DNA of 64,000 nt, from NCBI RefSeq assembly GCF_900100655.1, contig NZ_FNCE01000005.1, forward strand, positions 141,343 through 205,342, in the 5' to 3' direction. A model generated the notes under the pieces. It was not told the DNA's origin and ran no database searches. It saw only the letters and a list, made by a program, of their open reading frames with translations. Below, in pieces: positions 1 through 8,122 of the stretch; positions within the stretch are counted from its first letter, which is position 1, and every line of letters begins with the position of its first letter. The translations under genes were made by a program, and so were the position numbers. The DNA is from Limimonas halophila. GTDB lineage: Bacteria; Pseudomonadota; Alphaproteobacteria; Kiloniellales; Rhodovibrionaceae.

Positions 1-146
1 TCAATCCGGTCACCTACGCCCTGGACGAGCTGCGCTGGGCGCTTTTGGGCTACCGCCAGCTCGACCCCGTCACGGCGCGCGCGGTCACGGCGGCCTTCGC
101 CGCCGCGGCGACGGGGCTGGCGGCGGTCACGGCTTTCCGGCGGTGA
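1..146 (+). CDS. C-terminal end of an ABC-2 type transporter permease (partial)
   Basis: The frame is open from the window edge to a TGA at 144-146 and encodes about 47 residues. It starts with NPVTYALDELRWAL, which resembles the conserved NPxTYxxDxLR stretch before the last membrane helix of ABC-2 permeases (NodJ/DrrB type). A hydrophobic Ala-rich helix and a basic tail, FRR, follow. An ABC-2 permease beside pqqA is consistent with the PQQ-associated ABC transporters seen in other proteobacteria, but the body of the protein is outside the window, so the family call rests on this short tail. Confidence 0.55.
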   Translation, partial: NPVTYALDELRWALLGYRQLDPVTARAVTAAFAAAATGLAAVTAFRR

Positions 147-222
147 ATCGGCCCCGGCTTTACCGGCCGGGCCTCGTGGTCCAAACTTCCCGGTCGAACC
201 ACCACGGCGCGAGGTGACGCCC

Positions 223-348
223 ATGACCGCTCAGCGCGAGTCCATCCCGACCCCGCCCCCGGCGAAGACCTGGACGGCGCCCACGGTGCGCGAGATCCCC
301 GCGGGCATGGAGATCAACGCCTACATCTGCGCCGAGCGCGACCGCTAG
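223..348 (+). CDS. pqqA: PqqA, coenzyme PQQ precursor peptide
   Basis: This 41-residue peptide is the ribosomal substrate for pyrroloquinoline quinone synthesis. The conserved Glu-x-x-x-Tyr pair, which PqqE cross-links, is visible as E30-I-N-A-Y34 near the C terminus. The N-terminal half is Pro/Thr-rich, a little longer than the 23-30 residues of many PqqA peptides. The start is set by a strong GAGGTGA ribosome-binding site at 211-217, six bases before the ATG. It lies 24 bases upstream of pqqB and is the first gene of the pqq operon. Confidence 0.93.
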   Translation: MTAQRESIPTPPPAKTWTAPTVREIPAGMEINAYICAERDR

Positions 349-372
349 CGCAGCCGGCCGCACCTCGGCGCC

Positions 373-1299
373 ATGCGCGCGATCGTCCTGGGCTCGGCCG
401 CCGGTGGCGGCTTTCCGCAGTGGAACTGCGGGTGTGGCAATTGTGCGCGGGCGTGGCGGGGCGATCCCGACGCCGTGCCGCGCACGCAGTCGGCGCTCGC
501 CGTCACCGCGGACGAGCGGCGCTGGCTGTTGCTCAACGCCTCGCCCGACCTGCGCCAGCAGATCCTGACCACACCGGCCCTGCACCCGCGCAGCGCGCCG
601 CGCGGCTCGCCCATCGCCGCCGTGGCCGTGACCAACGCCGACGTCGACCACCTCGCCGGGCTGCTGACGCTGCGCGAGAGCCAGCCGCTGGCGCTCTACG
701 GCACGGCGCGGGCGCACGCCGCGCTGACCGGCAGCCCGGTGTTCGAGGTGCTGGACCGCGCCACGGTGTCCCGCCGCGAGCTTCCCCTGGAGGCCACGAC
801 GCCCGTACACGACGCCGAGGGCGCGGGCATCGGCCTGTGGCTGACGGCCTTCGCCGTGCCGGGGAAGGTGGCGCGCTACCTGGAAACGGGCGACGACCCG
901 GCGGCCCTGGCCGGGTCGCCCGGCGACACGATCGGCCTCGCGGTGGCCGACGCGGATGGGCGGCGCATGGTCTACATCCCCGGCTGCGCAGCGGTGGACC
1001 AGCGCGTGACGCGGCGCGTCGCGGGGGCCGAGGCGCTCTTTTTCGACGGCACGCTCTACCGCGACGACGAGCTGATCCGCGCGGGCCTGGGCGCCAAGAC
1101 GGGGGCGCGCATGGGGCACGTGCCCGTCGCCGGGCCGGGCGGCAGCATGGCGGCGCTGGCGGACGTGAAGGTGCGCCGGCGCGTCTACGTTCACGTCAAC
1201 AATTCCAACCCCATGATCCGCGCCGACACGCCCGAGCGCGCCGAGGTCGAGGCGGCGGGCTGGACGGTCGCGTTCGACGGCCTGGAGGTGGCGGCATGA
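373..1299 (+). CDS. pqqB: PqqB, PQQ biosynthesis metallo-hydrolase-fold protein
   Basis: The 308-residue protein matches the usual PqqB length (about 300). It has the family's N-terminal GSAAGGGFPQWNC start, with zinc-binding cysteines at C19, C21 and C24 (CxCxxC), and a metallo-beta-lactamase-like NADVDHLAG motif. The family is known as an iron-dependent hydroxylase/oxygenase acting on the cross-linked PqqA product in the cytosol. Its TGA overlaps the ATG of pqqC (ATGA), implying translational coupling. Confidence 0.93.
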   Translation: MRAIVLGSAAGGGFPQWNCGCGNCARAWRGDPDAVPRTQSALAVTADERRWLLLNASPDLRQQILTTPALHPRSAPRGSPIAAVAVTNADVDHLAGLLTLRESQPLALYGTARAHAALTGSPVFEVLDRATVSRRELPLEATTPVHDAEGAGIGLWLTAFAVPGKVARYLETGDDPAALAGSPGDTIGLAVADADGRRMVYIPGCAAVDQRVTRRVAGAEALFFDGTLYRDDELIRAGLGAKTGARMGHVPVAGPGGSMAALADVKVRRRVYVHVNNSNPMIRADTPERAEVEAAGWTVAFDGLEVAA

Positions 1300-2066
1300 T
1301 CCGGGGCGAGCCGCTGCCCGATCCCGCCGCCGAGGGGACGGCGCTGACGCCCGACGGCCTGGCGGCGGCGCTGCGCGCGGTGGGTGAGGCGCGCTACCAC
1401 AGCCATCACCCCTTCCACCACCTGCTGCACGGCGGCGAGCTGACGAAGGGGCAGGTGCAGGCCTGGGCGCTCAACCGCTACTGCTACCAGGCCGCCATCC
1501 CGCGCAAGGACGCCGCCCTGATCGCGCGCTGCGACGACCCCGCGCTGCGCCGCGAATGGCGCCGCCGCCTCGCCGACCACGACGGGGACGGGCCGGGCGA
1601 GGGCGGGGTGGACCGCTGGCTCGCGCTGGCCACCGACCTGGGCCTCGACGCGGCCACGGTGCGCGGCCAGCAGCAGGCCCTGCCCGCCACCCGCTTCGCC
1701 TGCGAGGCCTATGTGCGCTTCGTCGCCGAGCGCTCGCTGGTGGAAGCCATCGCCTCCTCGCTGACGGAGCTGTTCGCGCCCCAGATCATCTCCCAGCGCG
1801 TCCACGGCATGCTGGCGAACTATTCCTTCGTCTCCGAGGCCACGCTCGCCTACTTCACCCCGCGCCTGACCCAGGCGCCGCGCGACGCCGAGCACGCCCT
1901 GGACTGGGTGTGCGAGCACGCGCGCACGCCCGAGCAGCAGTCCGCGGCCATCGCCGCGCTGGCGTTCAAGTGCGACGTGCTCTGGGCCATGCTGGACGCG
2001 CTGCACCACGCCTACGTCGCGCCGGGCCACGTGCCGCCCGGCGCCTTCGTGCCGGAGGACGCGTGA
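1296..2066 (+). CDS. pqqC: PqqC, pyrroloquinoline-quinone synthase
   Basis: PqqC catalyses the final ring closure and eight-electron oxidation that makes PQQ. The 256-residue product has the all-helical PqqC hallmarks: RYHSHHPFHHLLHGG near the N terminus, the NRYCYQAAIPRKDAALIA helix, and the FAPQIISQRVHGM segment. Length agrees with the family (about 250). The start at 1296 overlaps the pqqB stop. Its own stop overlaps the GTG start of pqqD (GTGA). Confidence 0.94.
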   Translation: MIRGEPLPDPAAEGTALTPDGLAAALRAVGEARYHSHHPFHHLLHGGELTKGQVQAWALNRYCYQAAIPRKDAALIARCDDPALRREWRRRLADHDGDGPGEGGVDRWLALATDLGLDAATVRGQQQALPATRFACEAYVRFVAERSLVEAIASSLTELFAPQIISQRVHGMLANYSFVSEATLAYFTPRLTQAPRDAEHALDWVCEHARTPEQQSAAIAALAFKCDVLWAMLDALHHAYVAPGHVPPGAFVPEDA

Positions 2067-2344
2067 GCGCCGGGCTCACCCGCGCGAGCGTGCCGCGCTT
2101 GGCGGCGGGCGTGCGCCTTCAGCACAGCCGCGCGCGCGGCGGCACGGTGCTGCTGGCGCCCGAGCGGGTGTTCACGCCCGATGCCGTCGCCGTCGAGGTG
2201 CTGGAGCTGCTGGACGGCGCGCGCAGCGTGGCGGACGTGGCGGCGGTGCTGGCGGCGAGCTACGACGCCGATGCGGCGACGATCGAGCGCGATGTCCTGG
2301 CGCTGCTCGCCGATCTGGCGGACAAGGGGGTGATCGCGGCATGA
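2063..2344 (+). CDS. pqqD: PqqD, PqqA-binding chaperone
   Basis: This 93-residue protein is the peptide chaperone that delivers PqqA to PqqE, a RiPP recognition element. The family pattern is visible: VPRLAAGVRLQHSRARGGTVL, then the Leu-rich helix around VLELLDGARSVADVA, and a C-terminal helix ending LADLADKGVI. The start is GTG at 2063, inside the pqqC stop; no ATG occurs in this frame near the family's expected N terminus. The TGA overlaps the pqqE ATG. Confidence 0.92.
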   Translation: MSAGLTRASVPRLAAGVRLQHSRARGGTVLLAPERVFTPDAVAVEVLELLDGARSVADVAAVLAASYDADAATIERDVLALLADLADKGVIAA

Positions 2345-3462
2345 GCGCGCCCGGCCCGCCCCTCGGCCTGCTGGCGGAGCTGACGCACCGCTGCCCGCTG
2401 GCCTGTCCCTACTGCTCCAACCCGCTGGAGCTGGCGCGGGCGAGCCGGGAGCTGGACCCGGACACCTGGCTGCGCGCCCTCGACGAAGCGGCGGCGCTGG
2501 GCGTGCTGCAGATTCACCTTTCCGGCGGCGAGCCCGTCGCCCGCCGCGATCTGGAAGCCATCACGGCCCGCGCCCGCGCGCATGGCATCTACACCAACCT
2601 CATCACCTCGGGCGTGCTGCTGGACGCGGCGCGGGTGCGCACGCTGGCCGAGGCGGGGCTGGAACACGTGCAGCTCTCCATTCAGGACGCCGACCCCGCC
2701 ACCGCCGACCGCATCGGCGGCCACGCGGGCGGCCACGCCGCCAAGCGCGCCGCCGCCGAGCACATCCGCGCGGCCGGGCTGCCGCTGACGGTGAATGCCG
2801 TGCTCCACCGCCGGAACCTGGACAACCTGCCCGCGATCATCGACGAAGCCGCGGCGATGGGCGCCGCGCGCCTGGAGGTCGCGCACACGCAGTACCACGG
2901 CTGGGCGCTCGCCAACCGGGCGGCGCTCATGCCCACGCGGGCGCAGGTCGATTTCGCCGATCGCGCCGTGGCCGCGGCGCGCGAGCGCTGGGCCGGCCGC
3001 ATGGCGATCGACTACGTCACCCCCGACTACCACGCCAGCCGCCCCAAGGCCTGCATGGGCGGCTGGGGGCGGCGCTTCATCACCGTGGCGCCCGACGGCA
3101 CCGTGCTGCCCTGCCACGCCGCCGCCGAGCTGCCCGGCACGACGGGCGAGCGCCTGACCGACAAACCGCTCGCGGCCATCTGGGCGCACGGCGCCGATTT
3201 CGAGCGCTTCCGGGGGACGGCCTGGATGCCGGAGCCGTGCCGCTCGTGCGAGCGCCGCGAGGTGGATTTCGGCGGCTGCCGCTGCCAGGCCTTCGCGCTT
3301 ACCGGCGATCCCGCCGCCACCGACCCCGTGTGCGAATTGTCCCCGCACCACGACCGCGTGGCCGCGCTTGCGGAGGCGCCCGACGCGCCGCCGCCCTTCA
3401 CGCCGCGCCGGCCGGGCAACCACCCCGCCTCCGCCAACCAGCCGGAAGAGGAAACGCCATGA
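2341..3462 (+). CDS. pqqE: PqqE, PqqA peptide cyclase (radical SAM, SPASM domain)
   Basis: PqqE makes the Glu-Tyr carbon-carbon cross-link in PqqA. The 373-residue protein has the radical SAM CxxxCxxC motif at C18, C22, C25 (CPLACPYC) and a GGEP motif. A C-terminal SPASM region carries the auxiliary cluster cysteines (CHAA, CRSCERREVDFGGCRC). Length is typical. The stop codon overlaps the start of the next gene, a PQQ-type sugar dehydrogenase, so synthesis and use of the cofactor appear to be translationally coupled. Confidence 0.95.
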   Translation: MSAPGPPLGLLAELTHRCPLACPYCSNPLELARASRELDPDTWLRALDEAAALGVLQIHLSGGEPVARRDLEAITARARAHGIYTNLITSGVLLDAARVRTLAEAGLEHVQLSIQDADPATADRIGGHAGGHAAKRAAAEHIRAAGLPLTVNAVLHRRNLDNLPAIIDEAAAMGAARLEVAHTQYHGWALANRAALMPTRAQVDFADRAVAAARERWAGRMAIDYVTPDYHASRPKACMGGWGRRFITVAPDGTVLPCHAAAELPGTTGERLTDKPLAAIWAHGADFERFRGTAWMPEPCRSCERREVDFGGCRCQAFALTGDPAATDPVCELSPHHDRVAALAEAPDAPPPFTPRRPGNHPASANQPEEETP

Positions 3463-4607
3463 TCCGTTTCATGCTTGTCGGCACCGCGACCGCGGCCCTG
3501 GTCGCCGCGGTCACGCTCCCGCAGCCCGCGCCGGCCGCGCAGAGCTTCGAAAGCGAGCAGGCCACGCTTGAGCTGGAAACCGTGGCCGACGGCCTCGAAC
3601 ACCCGTGGGGCCTGGCCTTCCTGCCCGACGGCCGCATGCTGGTGACGGAGCGGCCGGGCCGCTTGCGCGTGGTGGACCGGGACGGTGGCGTTTCCGAACC
3701 GGTTTCGGGCGTGCCCGAGGTCTACGCGTCCGGCCAGGGCGGACTGCTCGACGTCATCCTCGGCCCGGACCACGCGGAAACCAAGCGCATCTACTTCTCC
3801 TACGCCGAGCCGGGCGAGGGCGGCGCCGGCACGGCCGTGGCGCGCGCGAGGCTCGACCTCGACGCGCTGGCGCTCAGGGACGTGGAGGTGATCTTCCGCC
3901 AGCAGCCCAAGACGCGCGGCGGGCGGCACTTCGGCTCGCGGCTGGTGTTCAAGCCGGACGGCACGCTCTTCATCACCATCGGCGACCGCGCCGAGCGCGA
4001 GCGCGCTCAGAACCTGACCATCAACCGCGCCCAGGTGATCCGCATCCGGCCCGACGGCGGCATCCCGCGCGACAACCCCTTCGTCGGGGTCGAGGGACGG
4101 CTGCCGGAGGTCTGGTCCTACGGCCACCGCAACGCCCAGGGCGCGGCGCTGCACCCGGACAGCCAAAAGCTCTGGATCCACGAGCACGCGGCCCAGGGCG
4201 GCGACGAGGTCAACATCCCCGAAGCGGGGAAGAACTACGGCTGGCCCACGATCCACTACGGCGAGGACTACGGCGGCGGTCAGTTCGGCGAGGGGACAAA
4301 GAAGGCCGGCTTCGAACAGCCCATCTACTACTGGGACCCCTCGATCGCGCCCTCCGGCATGGACTTCTACACCTCGGACAAGGTGCCGGCGTGGACGGGC
4401 GACCTCTTCGTCGGCGCGCTCGCCTTCCGCATGCTGGTGCGCCTCGACGTCGAGCAGGGCCGCATCATCCACGAGGAGCGGCTGCTGGAAGACGTGGACG
4501 AGCGCATCCGCGCCGTCGACCAGGGGCCGGACGGCAGCCTCTACCTCCTCACCGACGCGCCCGACGGCCGCGTCTTGCGCCTGACGCCGGCCCCCAAGGA
4601 ATGGTGA
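3459..4607 (+). CDS. PQQ-dependent soluble aldose sugar dehydrogenase family protein
   Basis: The 382-residue protein starts with a signal peptide (basic MIRF, hydrophobic run, AxA-type site near PAPAAQ) and is therefore predicted periplasmic. The rest is the six-bladed propeller of the soluble glucose/aldose sugar dehydrogenase family (YliI/Asd type). It shows HPWGLAFLPDGRMLVTER, GGRHFGSRLVF with the likely catalytic His, GDRAER, and YGHRNAQGAALHP. The ATG at 3459 overlaps the pqqE stop (ATGA). This family binds PQQ and calcium and oxidises aldoses, passing electrons to the respiratory chain. The exact sugar cannot be read from sequence. Confidence 0.88.
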   Translation: MIRFMLVGTATAALVAAVTLPQPAPAAQSFESEQATLELETVADGLEHPWGLAFLPDGRMLVTERPGRLRVVDRDGGVSEPVSGVPEVYASGQGGLLDVILGPDHAETKRIYFSYAEPGEGGAGTAVARARLDLDALALRDVEVIFRQQPKTRGGRHFGSRLVFKPDGTLFITIGDRAERERAQNLTINRAQVIRIRPDGGIPRDNPFVGVEGRLPEVWSYGHRNAQGAALHPDSQKLWIHEHAAQGGDEVNIPEAGKNYGWPTIHYGEDYGGGQFGEGTKKAGFEQPIYYWDPSIAPSGMDFYTSDKVPAWTGDLFVGALAFRMLVRLDVEQGRIIHEERLLEDVDERIRAVDQGPDGSLYLLTDAPDGRVLRLTPAPKEW

Positions 4608-4635
4608 GGCTGGGACGCCGAAGAAGTGATGAGGC

Positions 4636-4712
4636 TGGTGTCCCCGGTAGGACTCGAACCTACGACCTGCTGCTTAGGAGGCAGCCGCTCTATCCTGCTG
4701 AGCTACGGGGAC
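4636..4712 (-). tRNA. tRNA-Arg(CCT)
   Basis: Read on the minus strand from 4712, the sequence folds as a 77-base cloverleaf including an encoded CCA. The acceptor stem GTCCCCG pairs with CGGGGAC, the anticodon stem GCTGC/GCAGC encloses the loop CTCCTAA with anticodon CCT, and the T loop is GTTCGAGTC. The discriminator base is A. It lies between the PQQ-dehydrogenase operon and the 3' end of the convergent proline iminopeptidase gene. Confidence 0.96.
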
Positions 4713-4774
4713 ACGGGCGGCCAGCGCACGCATCCGGTTTGTAGCACGCCGCGCCCGCGTGGACCAGAAGCGGG

Positions 4775-5731
4775 TCAGGGCACATACCGAAAGCCGTCGG
4801 TCGCCGCCACGAGCGCACGGCGCGTGCCCGGCTCCATGGCGGAATGGCCGGCGTCCGGCACCACGGTGAAGCTGGCGGCGGGCCAAGCGCGGTGCAGTTG
4901 GTGCGCCGTCGCCATGGGGCACACCATGTCGTAGCGGCCCTGGACGATCGCGCCGGGCAGATCGCGGATGGCGGCCATGCCGTCCAGCAATTGCCTCTCG
5001 TCCAGGAACGCGCCGTTGGCGAAGTAGTGCGCTTCCAGCCGCGCCAGGGCAAGCGCCAGACGGTCGCGCGTGAACGCGGCCACAGTGTCCGGGCTCGGCA
5101 GCAGGGTGGAGCACGCCGCCTCGTACCCGGCCCAGGCGCGCGCGGCGGGCATGTGCACGCTCGGGTCGGGGTCCATCAGGCGGCGGTGATAGGCCGTCAG
5201 CAGGTCGCCGCGCTCGGCCGCCGGGATGAAGTCCGCAAACCGCTGCCAGACCTCCGGAAACACCATGCGGATGCCGTTGAGAAACCAATCGATCTCGTGC
5301 GCCCGCCCCAGGAAGATGCCGCGCACGACCAGCGCGCGCACGCGATCCGGATGGGCCTGGGCGTAGGCCAGCGCCAGCGTCGCGCCCCAGGAGCCGCCGA
5401 ACACCAGCCAGCGCTCGATCCCCAGGTGTGCGCGCAGGCGCTCGATGTCGGCGACGAGGTGGGCAGTGGTGTTGGCGCGCGTCTCCCCCAGTGGGGTCGA
5501 GCGCCCCGCACCGCGCTGGTCGAACAGCACGATGCGGTAGGCGTCCGGGTCGAAGAAGCGGCGATGGTCCGGGGCCACGCCCGCCCCCGGCCCGCCGTGC
5601 AGATACACCGCCGGTGTGCCGTCGGGCCGCCCCGCCTCTTCCCAATACAGCGTGTGCGTGGCATCGACGCGGAGGGTGCCGCTGCGCGCGGCCCTGACCG
5701 GCGGGTAGAGGTCGCGCATCCGGGGCGTCAT
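4775..5731 (-). CDS. pip: Proline iminopeptidase (alpha/beta hydrolase, peptidase S33)
   Basis: The enzyme removes N-terminal proline from peptides in the cytosol. The 318-residue product shows the family order LYWEEAGRPDG, VYLHGGPGAG, LFDQRGAGRSTP, the nucleophile elbow GGSWGATLALAYAQAHP, and the C-terminal catalytic Asp (GRYDMVCP) and His (DAGHSAME). Length matches the family (about 315). The start chosen is the ATG ending at 5731 (MTPRMRDLYPP); a second ATG ending at 5719 is possible. Only about 34 bases separate it from the divergent nuclease gene, so one or both promoters must overlap coding sequence. Confidence 0.92.
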   Translation of the reverse strand: MTPRMRDLYPPVRAARSGTLRVDATHTLYWEEAGRPDGTPAVYLHGGPGAGVAPDHRRFFDPDAYRIVLFDQRGAGRSTPLGETRANTTAHLVADIERLRAHLGIERWLVFGGSWGATLALAYAQAHPDRVRALVVRGIFLGRAHEIDWFLNGIRMVFPEVWQRFADFIPAAERGDLLTAYHRRLMDPDPSVHMPAARAWAGYEAACSTLLPSPDTVAAFTRDRLALALARLEAHYFANGAFLDERQLLDGMAAIRDLPGAIVQGRYDMVCPMATAHQLHRAWPAASFTVVPDAGHSAMEPGTRRALVAATDGFRYVP

Positions 5732-5765
5732 CGCCGTCTCCCGAAGCAGAGCCAAGAGGCCGCGC

Positions 5766-6575
5766 ATGTCCGCCGCCGTCCGCCGCCGCCGTGTCCGGCT
5801 CGCCGCGCTCGCCGCCATCCTCGTGCTCACCGGGCCGGCCGCGAAGGCGGCGGACCTGCCGGCCGCGCTCGCCGACGGCGGCACGGGGCGCGTGGCCGAG
5901 GTGATCGACGGCGACACCGTCCACCTCGCCGACGGGCGGAGCATCCGCCTCGTCGGCATTCAGGCCCCCGAACTCAACCCCGGTCAAGCGGACGTGCCCG
6001 CACAACCCCACGCCCGCCAAGCTCGCCGGGCGCTGGTGGACCTGGCGGCCGGTGCGCGCGTGCACCTGGGCTACGGCGGGCGGCGGCGCGACCGCCACGG
6101 CCGCTACCTCGCCCATCTGTATCTTCGCGACGGCACCTGGCTGCAAGGCGAACTGGTGCGCCGCGGCGCCGCACGCGTGTACAGTTTCGCCGACAACACC
6201 GCGCTGGTGGACCGGCTGTTGCGCCTGGAACAGCAAGCGCGCCGGGCGGACCGCGGCCTGTGGGCCCTGGACCGCTACCGCGTGCGCTCGCGCGCCGGCA
6301 CGCACGAGGCGGTGGGAAGCTGGCAGATCGTCGAGGCGCGCGTGCGCCGGGCGGAGGTGGTAGATCGCCGGGTGTACCTCAATTTCGGGCGTGACTGGCG
6401 CACCGACTTCACGGTCACAATTCCGCCCGAGGCGCGCGCCGCTTTCGACGCGGCGGGCCTGACGGCCCGGCGGCTGGAAGGGCGGCGCATCCGGGTGCGG
6501 GGCTGGATCGAGTCCTACAACGGCCCCCAGATCGAGGTCTCGCATCCTGAACAGATCGAGGTGATCGGCAAATGA
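5766..6575 (+). CDS. Secreted thermonuclease-fold (SNase-like) protein
   Basis: The 269-residue protein has an N-terminal signal peptide (MSAAVRRRR, hydrophobic run, PAAKAAD) followed by a staphylococcal-nuclease-like domain at roughly residues 38-160. Motifs include VIDGDTVHL, IRLVGIQAPEL and RRRDRHGRYLAHLYL, which carry the expected Asp, Arg, Glu and Arg active-site positions. The remaining ~110 residues form a second beta-rich region (WRTDFTVTIPPEARAAF, GRRIRVRGWIE). A periplasmic or extracellular nuclease role follows from family knowledge; activity is not proven. The stop overlaps the ATG of the M48 protease gene, indicating an operon. Confidence 0.8.
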   Translation: MSAAVRRRRVRLAALAAILVLTGPAAKAADLPAALADGGTGRVAEVIDGDTVHLADGRSIRLVGIQAPELNPGQADVPAQPHARQARRALVDLAAGARVHLGYGGRRRDRHGRYLAHLYLRDGTWLQGELVRRGAARVYSFADNTALVDRLLRLEQQARRADRGLWALDRYRVRSRAGTHEAVGSWQIVEARVRRAEVVDRRVYLNFGRDWRTDFTVTIPPEARAAFDAAGLTARRLEGRRIRVRGWIESYNGPQIEVSHPEQIEVIGK

Positions 6576-8047
6576 CGGGGACGATCCGGCGCACGGCCGC
6601 CGGGCTGGCCGCGGCGGCGCTGCTGGCGGCGAACGCGGGGTGCACGACCGCCCCCGCGACCGGCGAGACGATCTTCACCGGCGGCATGGGCGCGGACCAG
6701 GCGAAGAAGATCGGCGCCCGCCAGCACCCGCAGATCCTGCGCCAGTTCGGCGGCGAATACGAGAACCGCGCGCTGACGACCTACGTGTCCAGCGTCGGCG
6801 AGCTGCTGGCCCAGACCTCGGAGGAGCCGGACAAGGACTGGACCTTCACCGTGCTCGACACGCCCGTGCCCAATGCCTTCGCCCTGCCGGGCGGCTACAT
6901 CTACATCACGCGCGGGCTGCTTGCGATCACCGAGAACGAGGCGCAGCTGGCGGGTGTGCTGGGCCACGAGATCGGCCACGTGACCGCCCGGCACAGCGCC
7001 GCGCGCTACGGCGGCAACGTGCTCGGCCAGGTCGCCGGCGTGGCGGCCGGGGTCTTCCTGGGGCGCGCGGGCGCGCAGGCGGCGAACGTGCTGGGCGCCG
7101 TGGCGCTGTCGAGCTACTCGCGCCAGCAGGAGTTCGAGGCCGACAAGCTGGGCGTGCGCTACGCCACGCGCGGCGGCTTCCAGGCCGACGGCATGGCGCA
7201 GCTGCTGGAGCGCATGCAGGCGAAAAGCGAGCTGGACGCCAAGCTGCAGGGGCGCGAGCCGCGCGACGGTTTCAGCCTGCTCGCCACGCATCCGCGCACG
7301 CCCGAGCGCGTGCGCGAGGCGATGGCGGCGGCGGACAAGAAGCCCGTCCAGAGCCCCATTGTCGGGCGTGACGTTTTCCTCTCCAAGCTGGACGGCATGG
7401 TCTACGGGCACACGGCGGAACAGGGCTTCATCCGCCGCCACGAATTCCTGCACCCGAAGCTGAAGCTCGCCTTCGAGGTGCCCGAGGCATTCCGCCTGTT
7501 CAATTCGGCCGAACGCGTGCTCGCCTTCGGCCCCGAGGACAGCGTCATCATTTTCGATTCCGGCGGGCCGAAAGCGAGCAGCGACCCCGTCGACCACCTT
7601 CAGAACCAGTGGACCTCCGGGCGGCGGCTGTCGGACGTGGAGGAGATCACGGTCAACGGCATGCCGGCGGCCACGGGCAGCACACGCGTGAACACGCAAC
7701 AGGGCACGCGCGACGCCCGCTTCGTCGCCATCCGCTATTCGCCCACGCAGATCTACCGCTTCCTCTTCCTCACGCCGCCGGAGCTGACGGGGCGCTTCAA
7801 CGAAGATTTCCGGCGCACGACCCACTCCTTCCGCAAGCTGACGGACGCGGAAGCCGCCGAGCTCAAGCCCAAGCGCATCCAGGTTCACACGGTCCGCGAG
7901 GGCGAAACCGTGGAAAGCCTCGCCGAGCGCATGCCCTATCCGGACTTCAAGCTGGAACGCTTCCGCGTGCTCAACGGCCTGCAGCCGGGCGACACGCTGT
8001 CGCCGGGCGAGAAGGTGAAGCTGGTGGCGCCGGGACCCGGCGCATAA
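6572..8047 (+). CDS. M48 family zinc metalloprotease lipoprotein with C-terminal LysM-like region
   Basis: The 491-residue protein begins with a lipoprotein signal (hydrophobic run ending AANAGC, lipobox Cys near residue 23). The peptidase domain has the zinc motif HEIGH at GVLGHEIGHVTARHS, followed by a downstream EFEADKLG third ligand, as in BepA/YfgC-type quality-control proteases of the outer membrane. A middle region (about 240-410) has no motif I recognise. The last ~50 residues (VHTVREGETVESLAERM through VLNGLQPGDTLSPGEKVKLV) resemble a LysM fold. It is coupled by ATGA to the nuclease gene upstream. Role inferred: envelope protein or lipopolysaccharide-assembly quality control. Confidence 0.85.
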   Translation: MTGTIRRTAAGLAAAALLAANAGCTTAPATGETIFTGGMGADQAKKIGARQHPQILRQFGGEYENRALTTYVSSVGELLAQTSEEPDKDWTFTVLDTPVPNAFALPGGYIYITRGLLAITENEAQLAGVLGHEIGHVTARHSAARYGGNVLGQVAGVAAGVFLGRAGAQAANVLGAVALSSYSRQQEFEADKLGVRYATRGGFQADGMAQLLERMQAKSELDAKLQGREPRDGFSLLATHPRTPERVREAMAAADKKPVQSPIVGRDVFLSKLDGMVYGHTAEQGFIRRHEFLHPKLKLAFEVPEAFRLFNSAERVLAFGPEDSVIIFDSGGPKASSDPVDHLQNQWTSGRRLSDVEEITVNGMPAATGSTRVNTQQGTRDARFVAIRYSPTQIYRFLFLTPPELTGRFNEDFRRTTHSFRKLTDAEAAELKPKRIQVHTVREGETVESLAERMPYPDFKLERFRVLNGLQPGDTLSPGEKVKLVAPGPGA

Positions 8048-8082
8048 AAAAGCCGGCCGTCCGGTGGGCCCGGGCGGCCGGC
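8046..8082 (-). terminator. Rho-independent terminator of carD
   Basis: On the minus strand an 11-position stem (arms 8052-8062 and 8072-8082, GCCGGCCG core, one non-Watson-Crick position) is followed by six T residues at 8051-8046. It sits about 40 bases after the carD stop. The hairpin also lies directly after the plus-strand M48 protease stop and could act in both directions, though it has no U-run on the plus side. Confidence 0.8.
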
Positions 8083-8122
8083 AGGAACGTGCGCACCAAC
8101 AGGGAGAGGATGAAAACGTGAG

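Noticed and set aside
4844..6394. A 516-residue plus-strand frame covering the proline iminopeptidase gene
   Set aside because: It is antisense to the iminopeptidase and runs into the nuclease gene in another frame; no domain pattern.
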